A stretch of DNA of 64,000 bases, from the NCBI RefSeq assembly GCF_905475395.1, contig NC_058338.1:43683935-43747934 (forward strand), written 5' to 3'. Position numbers and translations under genes: made by a program. This DNA is from Chrysoperla carnea (Eukaryota > Arthropoda > Insecta > Neuroptera > Chrysopidae). The notes beneath the pieces are model-generated. The model searched no databases. It had not been told where the DNA came from and worked only from the letters and a program-made list of their open reading frames with translations. Positions 23,601 to 31,243 of the stretch are shown piece by piece. Every line of letters begins with the position of its first letter. Position 1 is the first letter of the stretch.

Positions 23601-26600
23601 GTCGGGAAATCACATTTTTTGTGGAATTGCGCTAGTTAGTTTTTTCTGCAGCAAATTGACTGACAAAAGCTGATTGATTTTGAGGATTATTGCCTATTTA
23701 TTAGTTTTTCCGGGTACATAACCTTAAACTCGCACTTGAAACATTGCTAAGAATACTCTCCATTAAATTACCTTTCAAACGAAACAAAATAATAATCCGA
23801 ATCGGTTCATTCGTTTAGGCGCTACGATATATCACAGACAGATAAACACACATAGCGGCCAAACTTATAACATCTCCCGTCCCTGTCTCCCAAAACTTTT
23901 CAAATCTATTTTCTTCATGAATTTTTGTAGATACAATACAAACAAAATTTTACTTACTTATTGGATCTTCACAAACGTGGAATTGAATCTTTTTTGAAAA
24001 GAAGTTATCCAATGATGTTAATTTTAAAAGAGGATTTAAATTTTAGGTAATTGAATTAATTAAAATCAGAAGAACAGTGGTCAGCTTGAAGCTCTTGGCA
24101 GAATTTTTAAACTAAGAATAGTTTGTATTGTAATATAACGTAACCATTGAACGTAAAAGTCATATTTTCCTAGTTTACAGCGGCCACCTGAGAATGAGAC
24201 ATATTTAGACCTCAAGGTATACTATGATCCAAGGATCTGTCCATCCTCAGTCAATTCTTTCTAAATCATTTAAAACTAATCCAAAACGACAAAACAGTTT
24301 CGTCATCAAGACATGAACGATCTAAGAGCTTTTTTACATTTAAAATATATTTGAAGACTAGTTTGCAGTTTGCAAAATATACAGATTATATTGCTGATGT
24401 CTAGCTATAATAGCTGTAGGTATGTCATTTCTGGCGAGCACATCACATCTACAGTCGTCTAGATTCAGAAAGTCCCTGTAATCCAACGATATTTTATATT
24501 TAGGGGCCATTTTATTTCTGGGGTCAGTTAGATTTAGCTTAGTTAGAAGTTTTTTTGGTTTTTGACTCTAGGTATTGAAGCAGCAACCTTACGTATACGC
24601 TTGTAGACTAAGCTCCATAGCTGGCTTTATCCTATAGCTTAGATTCATCAGTACAAAATATCGATTTAACCGATTTTTTTTATCAGAATTTAATTTCGTT
24701 CTATGCTTGCTTGTAATCTTACTTGTAAGCTTTTTTTCTTAAACTTCTGTTCTGAACATCTAAAGAAAGTAAAAACGTACCTAACAACCCATGGTGAAAA
24801 AATATTTGAGGGAAGTCTTAGTAAGTGTTAGAACCTTGAAAAAGTCTAAGGAATTCTGAATAATTCTGAATTTTTCAACTAAATAAGTCTATATAAAGAG
24901 CTATTCAAAGTTTCTAAGACTTTTTCAGAGTCTCTAAGACTTATTAAGGCTTATCCTTTCTTCTTTATCGGAAAAATATTTTCTCCACCAGGGAATTCTT
25001 GGAATTCGTTTCAATTCATTATGACTCTAAATGCAGAATGATCGCGTGAAAGTGCAAAATCAATCGTCTCAGGCTTTTTCGAGGTTTTTATTTTGAATAA
25101 TGTGATCAATATGGATACTAGCCATTGGACAATATAATTCCTTTTAATAAACCTTTTCCAAAGCTGTTCTCCACATTAGTGTCAAGTACAAAAAGATAAG
25201 TTTAATAGGACTAAGGAAACGCCGGGCAAATCATTTAAATCCGTGCGAGTAAAATAATTTTAAGATTTTATACTTCCTGGTGATATTTACCACATTCGCT
25301 TTTCCCGATTTTCTCCCTATATTTTAGCGAGTAGATTATATCATATTTATATTTAAGTTCAGGAAATTTGTCAAAGATTGCAAAGCAGAAAAAAATAAAG
25401 TGAGGAAATTAAGAAAAAACAACCAAGAGCTTTTCAAGTGACCATCCAGTCATTAATTTAAAGAATTAAATCGCCTTATAGTTATACCTATACAATTTGT
25501 ACATATTTCAGGGCAAATTTTTCTATAACAGATAGTTTCGGTTGGGATAAAAATAATAGCGGAATATTTGATGGTGGTTTAATGGGGCAATTTCAGAAAA
25601 AAGAAATTGATTTTGCCATGCAAGAGATTTTAATGCGTAAAGATCGATTGGCAGTATGTGATTTTTCGGCAGAATTGGTTCAAGTCACGTAAAATATTTT
25701 GTATTTAGAAATATTTGATTTAATTTTTCTAATTCGTTTGTTTTAATTTTTGATTAGAGCTCGAGTAATATTTCGTCAACCGCCATTGTCCAGTATTAGC
25801 AACATCTACTTATTACCATTTAACCGTAGCGTTTGGTATTGTTGCGGTGGTCTGATATTGATTGTAGCTATTATAATTATTTTTCAATTTCGGATTATTA
25901 AAAATGGAGATGAAATAGTTAAATTAATTAATGTATTTGATTTGATAACATTTATTAGCGGAGCAGTATGTCAACAAGGTATAATATATATTATACTAAT
26001 GTTACCAACCCAAATACCCACAATATTCTCTCTTGTCCCTTTGATTCCATAAGGCCATAGCCATATTTGGCAGGATTAACCAATAGTTGATCACAAGATT
26101 TCGGCTTGGCATTTTCATTTCATCTAACTACAAAAAAAGGTCGCAATATGGTAAATAAAGATATTGACCATTTTAATCGATAATGCTATAAAGGGATAAC
26201 TTTTAGACGTCTAGAATTAGACGAGAGCTTGTTACTGATAAGAAATACAGTAACACTTTAAATTAGAAACATCCTGTTCCAGAAATTTTGGATCAACCCG
26301 AGATCAAGCCGACGTTCATTATCATTTGAACAGTATAGTATCGTTTAAACACAGTTGATGTTAAACCATTGCCGCGACAATATTTTTAGGTACCATCATT
26401 TGAGTGGTTTCTTCTCCAATGAAATAGTAACAGGCATAATATTTATTAGCTTCAATAAAAAAAAATCGTAGCGCAGAAGCTGCGTTAACGAAGCGAATTT
26501 CCTCAGAGATTAAATAAATAACACATTTTTCTTAGAATCGAATAGGTACTGCATTTTTAGTTTTCCAAGAATATTTAGTTCGAAAACTAAGCATCTAGAG

Positions 26601-28822
26601 AAATCACAAGAGTACTTTTTTGCTTAGAACTGATCAAAAAATACAAAAACATTTTTTAATTTTAAAAAAATTCAAAATTTTGTACTTTGCGCACTCCTCA
26701 CTCCTTGTTTATCTATCGATTTTTTTCATTATCGAACTTGACCTCTCAAATACCAAAAACCTTCTTGATATCAAATCGAACTTGCGACCGCTAGACAGTT
26801 TACAGACACATACGAAACATTTTCAAAATTGATTCTGTTCGATAAAACGTGTAGAACAACTTAATAAGGATATAATGGGGAAACATTTTTTTGAGATAAT
26901 TTATTTACAGGTTTTTCACTGTCTCCCTCAACAATGTCACCTCGTTTCACAATGTTGGTATTTTTTGTATCATCATTATTTTTATTTACTTCATATGCAG
27001 CAAGTATTGTTGCACTTCTTCAAACACCAAGTACATCCATTCAATCTTTGACTGATTTAGTGGAAAGCCCACTTGGTGTTGGTATACAAAACATAACATA
27101 TAATGTGGTTTTCATTACGGTAACGCAGAAAGCTTTTCAAACAATATTCCTTCATTCAAACCTAGAACTTTTTTTTTCATTTTAATAGGAAAGCCAACAT
27201 CCAATTACAAAGAAATTATATGAGCAAAAGGTATTGCCCAAAGGAGTACATGGATTTTTGAGCGTTGTAGAAGGCATTGAAAAAGTTCGAAAAGGAATGT
27301 ATGCTTTTCAAGTAAGTTTTTGTCCCTTTAAAAAATTAATATTCCACAAACTAATCCTATGCCTAGTATAATTTGAAAATGCAAACAAATTCTGCCTGAT
27401 GTAACTAAAAAAATAGAAAGTTAAAAATTTACCAGGGCAATGTGCTGGAGATCCGGCTATGGCATTTTTATTTAATATTCTTATTAATATTATAGAATTT
27501 CTACCAAAAAGATATATCTTTCGATACTTGGTTAAGTTATTCATGTTCTGCAATTATTCAATCTTAGACGTTAGTGAAGTTAACTCGAAATGTCTATATG
27601 AAAATAGCTATCTAAGGATATATACATAAATACTTAATAATCACTGAGTGTTTTTACTCGACGGAAGTCCTCAATAGCAGCTCCGATTTCCAATAGCAAC
27701 GTCAGGGCCCAAAACTTGCGATATGCGAAGCGAGGGAGAATACTGCCAGTAAGTTCCCCTGATGCCCTTGTCTAATCTTTATATCATTGACTGCATATTG
27801 TTTACATTATTACAAATCTCTATGCATCATATGATTATGACATATGATTATGACATGGAGACATCAGGGGAACTAACTGGTAGTCTTCTCTCTCGTTCAT
27901 CATATCGCATCCACTTACAGGCTAGCAGATCCCTCGCGTCCTCTATATGTATCTCTATTATTAAAATTGCAGCGTGCATCAAAAATATTTTTGTTTACTA
28001 CTTTAGACAGTATCATTGGGTTGGTCCTGTTCGGTGTCCCACCACTCAAATGATTTGCGGTTTATATATTACCCTTATAATTGATTCTAAACCATAATTT
28101 TGTTTATATCATGCAACATCAATAATATTTTTTAACACATATATTTTATCTTACTTGTACCTTGCGCAGTACCTGTCCCACCTGTGAATGCCACCGAAAC
28201 TAATCAAACCCTAAACAACTATCGTATTGACGATACTTTTAAGCTATATAACTTGATGCATCAAATCCGGGCTCTAAAATGTGTTATGGGCTCTTGGAAT
28301 AAAAATGGCTATTTTATGTATTCCTTTATGCGACTATAAAAAGAAAAACATTTCTGTTTTTCATATCCATGTACTGCTATACAAAAAACTTCAACGTTTA
28401 CTGTTTTCTAGGTGGACACAGGAGCAGCCTATGATGTTATTAGTGCCACATATACAGAAGATGAAAAATGTGGTTTAGATGAAATTGAATTGTATCAATT
28501 ACCAATGCAAGCAGTGGCATTGGTCAATCATTCACCGTATCGCGATTTATTCACTATACGATTACGAAGACAACGTGAAGTGGGTTTACAAGATCGTGTT
28601 GCAAAAATTTGGGTACCACAAAAACCAAAGTGTGAATCTTCGCGTGGAGGTTTTGTCAGCGTTGGTTTAACAGAATTTGCACCGACTATCAAAGCATTTT
28701 TATTTGGTGCTTTATTCAGTTTTGTAATATTGCTTTTCGAATTTATATTTAAGCATTATAAAAATGTTTGTAATAATATTAAACAATGGCATTCAAAAAA
28801 AATATTTCATAAATTTTTTTAA
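5683..28822 (+). CDS. IR75-clade ionotropic receptor (chemosensory)
   Basis: Ligand-gated cation channel of the variant ionotropic glutamate receptor family. IR75 members are typically olfactory receptors for acids in antennal neurons. Ten exons close in phase to 649 aa: 5683-5812, 6802-6977, 22923-23036, 23104-23376, 23931-24046, 25512-25688, 25758-25978, 26911-27119, 27189-27311, 28412-28822. Residues 1-18 look like a signal peptide. S1 carries ITDSFGW and GIFDGGLMGQFQ (about 275-300). TM1 is near 354-373 (VWYCCGGLILIVAIIIIF), the pore near 389-402 (GAVCQQG), TM2 near 415-437 with SYAASIVALLQTPS, and TM3 near 607-627. S2 is in the last three exons (KPKCESSRGGFVSVGL). Intron 2 (6978-22922, 15.9 kb) contains the Penelope-like array. 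No stop, frameshift or lost splice site is seen in this model. Exact orthology within the IR75 group needs a tree. Confidence 0.9.
6050..6161. repeat. Long imperfect hairpin in IR75 intron 1
   Basis: The left arm begins GCAAGCAAAAAAAAGTTG and includes CTACCTGCGTAATAGGT. The right arm reads back as ACCTATATTACGCAGGTAG then GGCTTGC. The arms are about 45-48 bp with a few mismatches, around a short loop. It may be a foldback element. No terminal duplication was identified. Confidence 0.6.
6240..6310 (-). repeat. tRNA-derived SINE-like module (B-box side)
   Basis: On the minus strand this reads ...CGGTAAACCAAACG TTGTG then GGTTCGATTCCC, which resembles a tRNA B box and T arm. The module at 6365-6425 on the plus strand reads CGGTAAATTGGAAGTTGTA then GGATCGATTCCC. 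The two similar modules face each other. No A box is obvious here. Confidence 0.4.
6365..6425 (+). repeat. tRNA-derived SINE-like head (A and B boxes)
   Basis: TAGCTCAGAG at 6368-6377 resembles an RNA polymerase III A box, and GGATCGATTCC at 6405-6415 a B box. The spacing is slightly shorter than in a tRNA. It does not fold as a clean tRNA by eye, so it is called a SINE-like relic rather than a tRNA gene. Confidence 0.4.
7746..7757 (+). repeat. Left target-site duplication of the Penelope array
   Basis: ATAATTTTTTGT occurs here directly before the array and again at 22659-22670 directly after it. Up to 2 bp may be microhomology with the element end (ATGCAT). Confidence 0.65.
7866..7907 (-). 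ncRNA. Hammerhead-ribozyme-like motif, copy 1
   Basis: In element sense: GCTA (stem I 5' strand), CTGAAGA core, a 6-bp hairpin GATTGC/GCAATC (stem II), GAAA core, a minimal ACC/GGT stem III, GGTC at the predicted cleavage site, then TAGC (stem I 3' strand). PLEs are known to carry minimal type I hammerheads in their pseudo-LTRs. One extra G lies between the core and stem II, so cleavage activity is inferred, not shown. Confidence 0.65.
8461..8662 (-). repeat. 31-bp minisatellite, seven units, pseudo-LTR 1
   Basis: GTACCTAAAACAG recurs at 8462, 8493, 8524, 8555, 8586, 8617 and 8648, an exact 31-bp period, with only a few base changes between units. In element sense each unit contains TTCTGTTTTAGGTAC, which resembles a 3' splice site. 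Confidence 0.9.
9023..11590 (-). CDS. PLE ORF copy 1: reverse transcriptase with GIY-YIG endonuclease
   Basis: The predicted protein of 855 aa copies RNA to DNA and cuts the target. RT motif A is FDVTALFPS near residue 413, motif B GTSMGNPLSP near 470, and motif C YVDD at 510-513. The GIY-YIG domain starts at 712 (GIYKVDCADC, then KGYIGQTARSLSVRYKEH), with the paired cysteines seen in Penelope-type enzymes. The start is ATG at 11588-11590 (MHNTAHRNAH); the frame is open upstream only from a TTG. This copy looks whole and is bounded by pseudo-LTRs on both sides. It belongs to the Penelope/Poseidon-like, endonuclease-bearing PLEs; the exact clade is not settled. Confidence 0.92.
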   Translation of the reverse strand: MHNTAHRNAHLNLNNNLVPRPKEQLCKFFKLSLKFRSLSADISFLNNCLKAKVFPKFLCINSSSNSPNARKAVEFAKYKWLVLEKSQLYCSRSNIETEKYKLHLMLTKDLNEKDFQNWLLWYRKINEIIDHKMEQTYDRHNKKLLSLISVQQPRAKQMTSNDRRNDNKPRQTAIHNQLNIVKNISTKELSTEELQLLNKGLNFSLKPLKTPIIDIIADVETTIKRAPESVKHQIRRNVLPILRPEEKEINHHITHHKAVKSLTEKGVTITKADKGNAVVVLDKEDYIRRMEKLLREGPYERVEKDPLQKNIKEVKEVIKQCQVLIGSRDRLKLQSSNPLTSRLYGLPKIHKEGDGMRPIVSGINSPTYKIAKWLVSEFNKFNKPTGDSVLNSMELIEKLKGVNLVDGDKFVSFDVTALFPSVPINKALDHLEEWLTENNVPELERGEYLQLTRLCMEQTYFQFNEKFYKQVHGTSMGNPLSPFLANIFMSRLERNLKQAAEYFPQHWYRYVDDIFTIIDTKKTSVHDFLEFLNKAEPSIKFTVEEEQDEKLPFLDLEISRDSDKLAFNIYRKPTNVDRFIPKDSFSHWSHKMAAFNFLVHRLTTYPLSTTNYKKELDYIKNVAVLNGYSTNVIDQLLKKAKWRKSLKETTTLSTEEPVLRTSLTFYGKKTSQVSEAMQKYNTNLQVAYTSKGKLRSMLCNTKDRIPNNKKSGIYKVDCADCSKGYIGQTARSLSVRYKEHIAHFNNKRKEKSSVASHAMETGHQIGEIKLLKLVNIPSKLDAYESLYINRMGKNALNSDKGPVPFSDLYSLCVDASQSTKVGQPLDSNKRTNQGQVPQRTKHIRQAKITKFLTVN
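11660..11701 (-). ncRNA. Hammerhead-ribozyme-like motif, copy 2
   Basis: Same elements as at 7866-7907: GCTA/TAGC stem I, CTGAAGA, GATTGC/GCAATC stem II, GAAA, ACCGGTC. It sits about 70 bases upstream, in element sense, of the ATG of ORF copy 1. Confidence 0.65.
12260..12463 (-). repeat. 31-bp minisatellite, seven units, pseudo-LTR 2
   Basis: GTACCTAAAACAG recurs every 31 bp from 12261 to 12447, the same unit number and same variant order as in the other pseudo-LTRs. Confidence 0.9.
12822..15025 (-). CDS. PLE ORF copy 2, 5'-truncated
   Basis: Carries the RT (FDVTALFPS, YVDD) and GIY-YIG parts of the same protein but lacks about the first 120 residues; element sequence stops at the central junction near 15025. 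The reading frame is split between 12822-13394 and 13348-14994 by a one-base length difference in a T run, which could be real or a sequencing error. Otherwise it is identical by eye to the other copies. It is probably not functional because of the 5' truncation typical of incomplete reverse transcription. Confidence 0.85.
15026..15048. other. Central junction of the PLE arms with filler DNA
   Basis: The two arms meet head to head around about 23 bases of filler reading roughly gatatattttattcggg then atttcgg. The filler begins with GATATATTTTA, which resembles the GGATATATTTTAAC that starts the right arm, as if copied from it. The right arm starts about 18 bases before the ORF ATG and lacks its own upstream pseudo-LTR. 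Confidence 0.7.
15067..17634 (+). CDS. PLE ORF copy 3: reverse transcriptase with GIY-YIG endonuclease
   Basis: An intact 855-aa frame from ATG at 15067 (MHNTAHRNAH), with the same motifs as copy 1: RT FDVTALFPS and YVDD, then GIY-YIG. The frame happens to stay open upstream across the arm junction to about 14971, adding residues not found in the other copies; I take these as junction-derived. This copy has a pseudo-LTR only on its 3' side, so it probably lost its upstream regulatory sequence. Confidence 0.9.
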   Translation: MHNTAHRNAHLNLNNNLVPRPKEQLCKFFKLSLKFRSLSADISFLNNCLKAKVFPKFLCINSSSNSPNARKAVEFAKYKWLVLEKSQLYCSRSNIETEKYKLHLMLTKDLNEKDFQNWLLWYRKINEIIDHKMEQTYDRHNKKLLSLISVQQPRAKQMTSNDRRNDNKPRQTAIHNQLNIVKNISTKELSTEELQLLNKGLNFSLKPLKTPIIDIIADVETTIKRAPESVKHQIRRNVLPILRPEEKEINHHITHHKAVKSLTEKGVTITKADKGNAVVVLDKEDYIRRMEKLLREGPYERVEKDPLQKNIKEVKEVIKQCQVLIGSRDRLKLQSSNPLTSRLYGLPKIHKEGDGMRPIVSGINSPTYKIAKWLVSEFNKFNKPTGDSVLNSMELIEKLKGVNLVDGDKFVSFDVTALFPSVPINKALDHLEEWLTENNVPELERGEYLQLTRLCMEQTYFQFNEKFYKQVHGTSMGNPLSPFLANIFMSRLERNLKQAAEYFPQHWYRYVDDIFTIIDTKKTSVHDFLEFLNKAEPSIKFTVEEEQDEKLPFLDLEISRDSDKLAFNIYRKPTNVDRFIPKDSFSHWSHKMAAFNFLVHRLTTYPLSTTNYKKELDYIKNVAVLNGYSTNVIDQLLKKAKWRKSLKETTTLSTEEPVLRTSLTFYGKKTSQVSEAMQKYNTNLQVAYTSKGKLRSMLCNTKDRIPNNKKSGIYKVDCADCSKGYIGQTARSLSVRYKEHIAHFNNKRKEKSSVASHAMETGHQIGEIKLLKLVNIPSKLDAYESLYINRMGKNALNSDKGPVPFSDLYSLCVDASQSTKVGQPLDSNKRTNQGQVPQRTKHIRQAKITKFLTVN
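17990..18198 (+). repeat. 31-bp minisatellite, seven units, pseudo-LTR 3
   Basis: TTCTGTTTTAGGTAC recurs seven times at a 31-bp period, with GGTAC starting at about 18005 and last at 18191. Confidence 0.9.
18750..18791 (+). ncRNA. Hammerhead-ribozyme-like motif, copy 3
   Basis: GCTA, CTGAAGA, GATTGC/GCAATC, GAAA, ACCGGTC, TAGC in order. Predicted cleavage after the C of GGTC (18787) would give an RNA 5' end about 73 bases before the ATG of ORF copy 4. Confidence 0.65.
18861..21428 (+). CDS. PLE ORF copy 4: reverse transcriptase with GIY-YIG endonuclease
   Basis: An 855-aa intact frame from ATG at 18861. RT motif A lies near 413, YVDD at 510-513, and the GIY-YIG domain from 712 with SGIYKVDCADC and GYIGQT. 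It is flanked by pseudo-LTRs on both sides and is, with copy 1, the best candidate for an active unit. By eye it is identical at the protein level to copies 1 and 3. The frame is also open from a TTG at 18828, but the ATG is shared by all copies and follows a constant leader. Confidence 0.93.
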   Translation: MHNTAHRNAHLNLNNNLVPRPKEQLCKFFKLSLKFRSLSADISFLNNCLKAKVFPKFLCINSSSNSPNARKAVEFAKYKWLVLEKSQLYCSRSNIETEKYKLHLMLTKDLNEKDFQNWLLWYRKINEIIDHKMEQTYDRHNKKLLSLISVQQPRAKQMTSNDRRNDNKPRQTAIHNQLNIVKNISTKELSTEELQLLNKGLNFSLKPLKTPIIDIIADVETTIKRAPESVKHQIRRNVLPILRPEEKEINHHITHHKAVKSLTEKGVTITKADKGNAVVVLDKEDYIRRMEKLLREGPYERVEKDPLQKNIKEVKEVIKQCQVLIGSRDRLKLQSSNPLTSRLYGLPKIHKEGDGMRPIVSGINSPTYKIAKWLVSEFNKFNKPTGDSVLNSMELIEKLKGVNLVDGDKFVSFDVTALFPSVPINKALDHLEEWLTENNVPELERGEYLQLTRLCMEQTYFQFNEKFYKQVHGTSMGNPLSPFLANIFMSRLERNLKQAAEYFPQHWYRYVDDIFTIIDTKKTSVHDFLEFLNKAEPSIKFTVEEEQDEKLPFLDLEISRDSDKLAFNIYRKPTNVDRFIPKDSFSHWSHKMAAFNFLVHRLTTYPLSTTNYKKELDYIKNVAVLNGYSTNVIDQLLKKAKWRKSLKETTTLSTEEPVLRTSLTFYGKKTSQVSEAMQKYNTNLQVAYTSKGKLRSMLCNTKDRIPNNKKSGIYKVDCADCSKGYIGQTARSLSVRYKEHIAHFNNKRKEKSSVASHAMETGHQIGEIKLLKLVNIPSKLDAYESLYINRMGKNALNSDKGPVPFSDLYSLCVDASQSTKVGQPLDSNKRTNQGQVPQRTKHIRQAKITKFLTVN
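21784..21992 (+). repeat. 31-bp minisatellite, seven units, pseudo-LTR 4
   Basis: Seven TTCTGTTTTAGGTAC-containing units at a 31-bp period (GGTAC from 21799 to 21985). Confidence 0.9.
22544..22585 (+). ncRNA. Hammerhead-ribozyme-like motif, copy 4
   Basis: Same order of parts as at 18750-18791; predicted cleavage after C22581. It lies about 75 bases from the right end of the array. Confidence 0.65.
22659..22670 (+). repeat. Right target-site duplication of the Penelope array
   Basis: ATAATTTTTTGT, identical to 7746-7757 on the other side of the array. Confidence 0.65.
24788..24993. mobile_element. Putative MITE with CCCTGGTG-type ends, IR75 intron 5
   Basis: The left end reads CCATGGTGAAAAAATATTTG and the right end AAAATATTTTCTCCACCAGG, imperfect inverses of each other. 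The interior repeats AAGTCTTA/TAAGACTT motifs. A related right end (TTTTTTCCCACCAGGG) occurs at about 51020-51040 in CMTR2 intron 2. It is non-coding. Confidence 0.5.
27721..27905. repeat. Foldback element in IR75 intron 9
   Basis: The left arm 27721-27764 contains GAGGGAGAATACTGCCAGT and TTCCCCTGATG. The right arm 27862-27905 reads back CATCAGGGGAACT, AACTGGTAGTCTTCTCTCTCG. The arms are about 44 bp and imperfect. The loop holds a small tandem of CATATGATTATGA. Confidence 0.6.
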
Positions 28823-30586
28823 AGATTAGAAAAATTTTCTCTCGCACGACATAGTCGTTATTTTTGCTTAAATTCTGAGTACGATATAATATAATTTATT
28901 TTAAGACGTAGGTAGATATCTATTTCTTGAGGCACTCATGGCACAAAACCACTTTTCGATTACTAATAAGAAAAAAGGTTTTAATGATGGCTTTATTAAT
29001 ATATTAACGGATGCTAATAAAAAAAAAATTACGCATGGTTTTCTTTCTCACTCCTAATCATTACAGAAAGCTTGATAAACTATAATCAAATAATAAATTC
29101 TGCACTGGTAATAAAAATTTAGTTCTCACCTAAATTTCTAATTCATTTAATGTATCTGATTTTGAAGAAATAAAACTGCTAATTTACTTTACTAAGTAGA
29201 AGTTTTATTTCTTCAAAATCTTAACTATGGAATTCCACAAAGTAAATAGTTCTCTGCAATTAATAATGTATATGAGTATATTTTTAATAAACAAAGATGT
29301 ATATGAAATAAATCATATTTTTATTACATTCTGTGTTTTTGTTTGTTATAAATTCGTTTCATGGGCCCCAGAACAAAATTTATGTGGTTTATTAGAGATG
29401 TCTGATACACAAACTGAGCTAGGGAGTTGAAAACCACATAGGACATAGGGTGGGTAGATGAACTTTTTCGAGATTAAACTCTCTAGCACTTCTACCCTCT
29501 TGTTATACTCAAAAATCATATTTATACTCGGTTTTAAGACCTCCATTGCTCAGTCCTGGATTTAGACTTAGGCACGTGAGACAGTTGCCTAGGGCGGCAC
29601 AATTTTAAAAGCGAAATAATTCAGGAGCAATCCTAATTTTTTCATAAAAATGTATCTATTGAATAATCTAATGATTGAATTTACCTACTTTTTAATTTAC
29701 CGCAATGTTAATTTTTTAATAGATCAATAGGCTTTTATCAATATTAGTCTTCAATAAATACTATAGATTATTAAAAAAAAAAAATGCAAAATTCAAATTA
29801 AAACTTGCCTTTTTGTCAAATAGAATATTGAGGTCCAAACTTATTTTTCTTTTTCCGATTTAGAATATGGAAAAACGTATTTCCTGAAAATTTTTAGCAA
29901 AAATTTTATAAAACAACCATTGGAAAAACTAGGAAAATTAATAGTTTTTCCAAGTTCAAATGTGTTTTTTCGTTTCGTAGTTCAACTATTTTTTAAATTA
30001 AAAAATTCAATTATTTTCTATTTTATAGTCAAAAATAGGTGGAGCTCCTTTTCTGCATTTTTTTTGTCTTTTGATGTATTGTAAGCAATTCATAGCTGGA
30101 AAATAATATTTCTGAATCACCTGTTTTTGTAATAGGTCTATGGAAGAGATAGGACTGAAGGTCTGTATTTTAGAAGTCTTTGTTATACTTCAAAGAGTAT
30201 ATGACAGAGGAGAATCAGAAATGTAATTGTACGTGACATCTGGAGTGTGTGGCGATTTGCTATTAATTTTTCCAGTCTTTGTGGGGCGACTATTAAATTT
30301 GACTACTTTGCAGGAGCGACTTTTAACTGTTAAGTTTGAAACCTTACTCAGTGGAGGCGCTGAAACTCGTATACTACGATTTTACATTATACCTCTTATA
30401 GGCTTCCCCTCTACCCTATACTCTTTGCTCTAGTTATAATATCTTACCGGTTCTGTCACTGTCACTGACACTCTGTCAGTGCTCAGTGAAACTTAAATTC
30501 AGTGAATGACCTTTTGATTGCTTGTTTATGTATTCTTGTTGATTGTGTTTATAAAAGTTTTAAAAATTAGAGAAACGAAAAAAAAA
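28823..30586. other. Intergenic, IR75 to zinc-finger gene
   Basis: No gene is seen. It holds the perfect hairpin at 29158-29220 and AT-rich unique-looking DNA. Just before the zinc-finger gene, 30450-30495 is rich in CACTGAC/GTCAGTG motifs that can pair with each other. Confidence 0.5.
29158..29220. repeat. Perfect 20-bp inverted repeat
   Basis: GATTTTGAAGAAATAAAACT at 29158-29177 is exactly inverted at 29201-29220, with a 23-base spacer. It is about 340 bp past the IR75 stop. It could be a tiny foldback element or a hairpin in the receptor's 3' UTR. Confidence 0.75.
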
Positions 30587-31243
30587 ATGCCTAAATATAA
30601 TTTACGGAAACGTAACACAGAAAGCCTTACAATACTTCCAGAAGAAATACAAATAGAACCACAATATCCTTTTGATTTGGTAATCAAAGAAGAAATACCA
30701 GATTATGAAGAAAATGTTTACGATAATCAAATTGCTTACAATGAATACTACACACTAGAAGATATTAAACAGGAAATTGAAAATGATACTAAAAACATAC
30801 ATCGTTGTCAAATATGTAATAAACAATTTAAATATCGAACATCCTTAATTAGACACAGGCATAGTCATAGTGAACAGCAGAAAGTTTATGAATGTGAATT
30901 ATGCAATAAACAGTATACACGTAAAGAAGCGTTAGTTCTTCATAACTCTGCACACCATAGTAAAAATCCATCACGATCATTTCAATGTGATATGTGTGAT
31001 AAAACATTTGTATTGAAACGTTACTTACATTACCACAGAAAAACTCATTTTAATGATCGAAAATTTGAGTGTGGTATTTGCACCAAGAGATTTTTACACC
31101 GTTGGCATCTACTTCGTCATAATTTACAACATACCGGTGAAAAACCTTTTAAATGTGATGTTTGTAATAAAACTTTTACTCGGAGTACTGGAGTAACCAG
31201 ACATAAAAAAAATACATCCTGCCAATTGGAAGAAAGCATTTAG
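30587..31243 (+). CDS. C2H2 zinc-finger protein, five fingers
   Basis: Single-exon 218-aa protein, probably a nuclear DNA-binding factor. Fingers begin at C74, C103, C134, C162 and C190 with standard spacing. A TGEKPFKC linker joins fingers four and five. The fifth ends with Cys 212 instead of the second His, making it CCHC. Residues 1-70 are acidic (IKEEIPDYEENVYD, IKQEIEND) after a short basic start (KYNLRKRN); no ZAD or BTB domain is seen. The start chosen is ATG at 30587, after a run of A; the frame is open further up from a TTG only, and those residues look like 5' UTR. Poly(A)-type AATAAA sequence follows around 31660. Orthology is not recognised. Confidence 0.85.
   Translation: MPKYNLRKRNTESLTILPEEIQIEPQYPFDLVIKEEIPDYEENVYDNQIAYNEYYTLEDIKQEIENDTKNIHRCQICNKQFKYRTSLIRHRHSHSEQQKVYECELCNKQYTRKEALVLHNSAHHSKNPSRSFQCDMCDKTFVLKRYLHYHRKTHFNDRKFECGICTKRFLHRWHLLRHNLQHTGEKPFKCDVCNKTFTRSTGVTRHKKNTSCQLEESI

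Noticed and set aside
24550-24640. Second tRNA-like or SINE-like stretch on the minus strand in IR75 intron 5
   Set aside because: It loosely resembles a tRNA (GGTTGCTGCTTCAATACC), but the A and B boxes are too poor to support a call.
26620-26832. 70-codon open frame in IR75 intron 7
   Set aside because: It sits between two phased exons of the receptor and has a low-complexity Leu/Ile/Lys composition; no motif.
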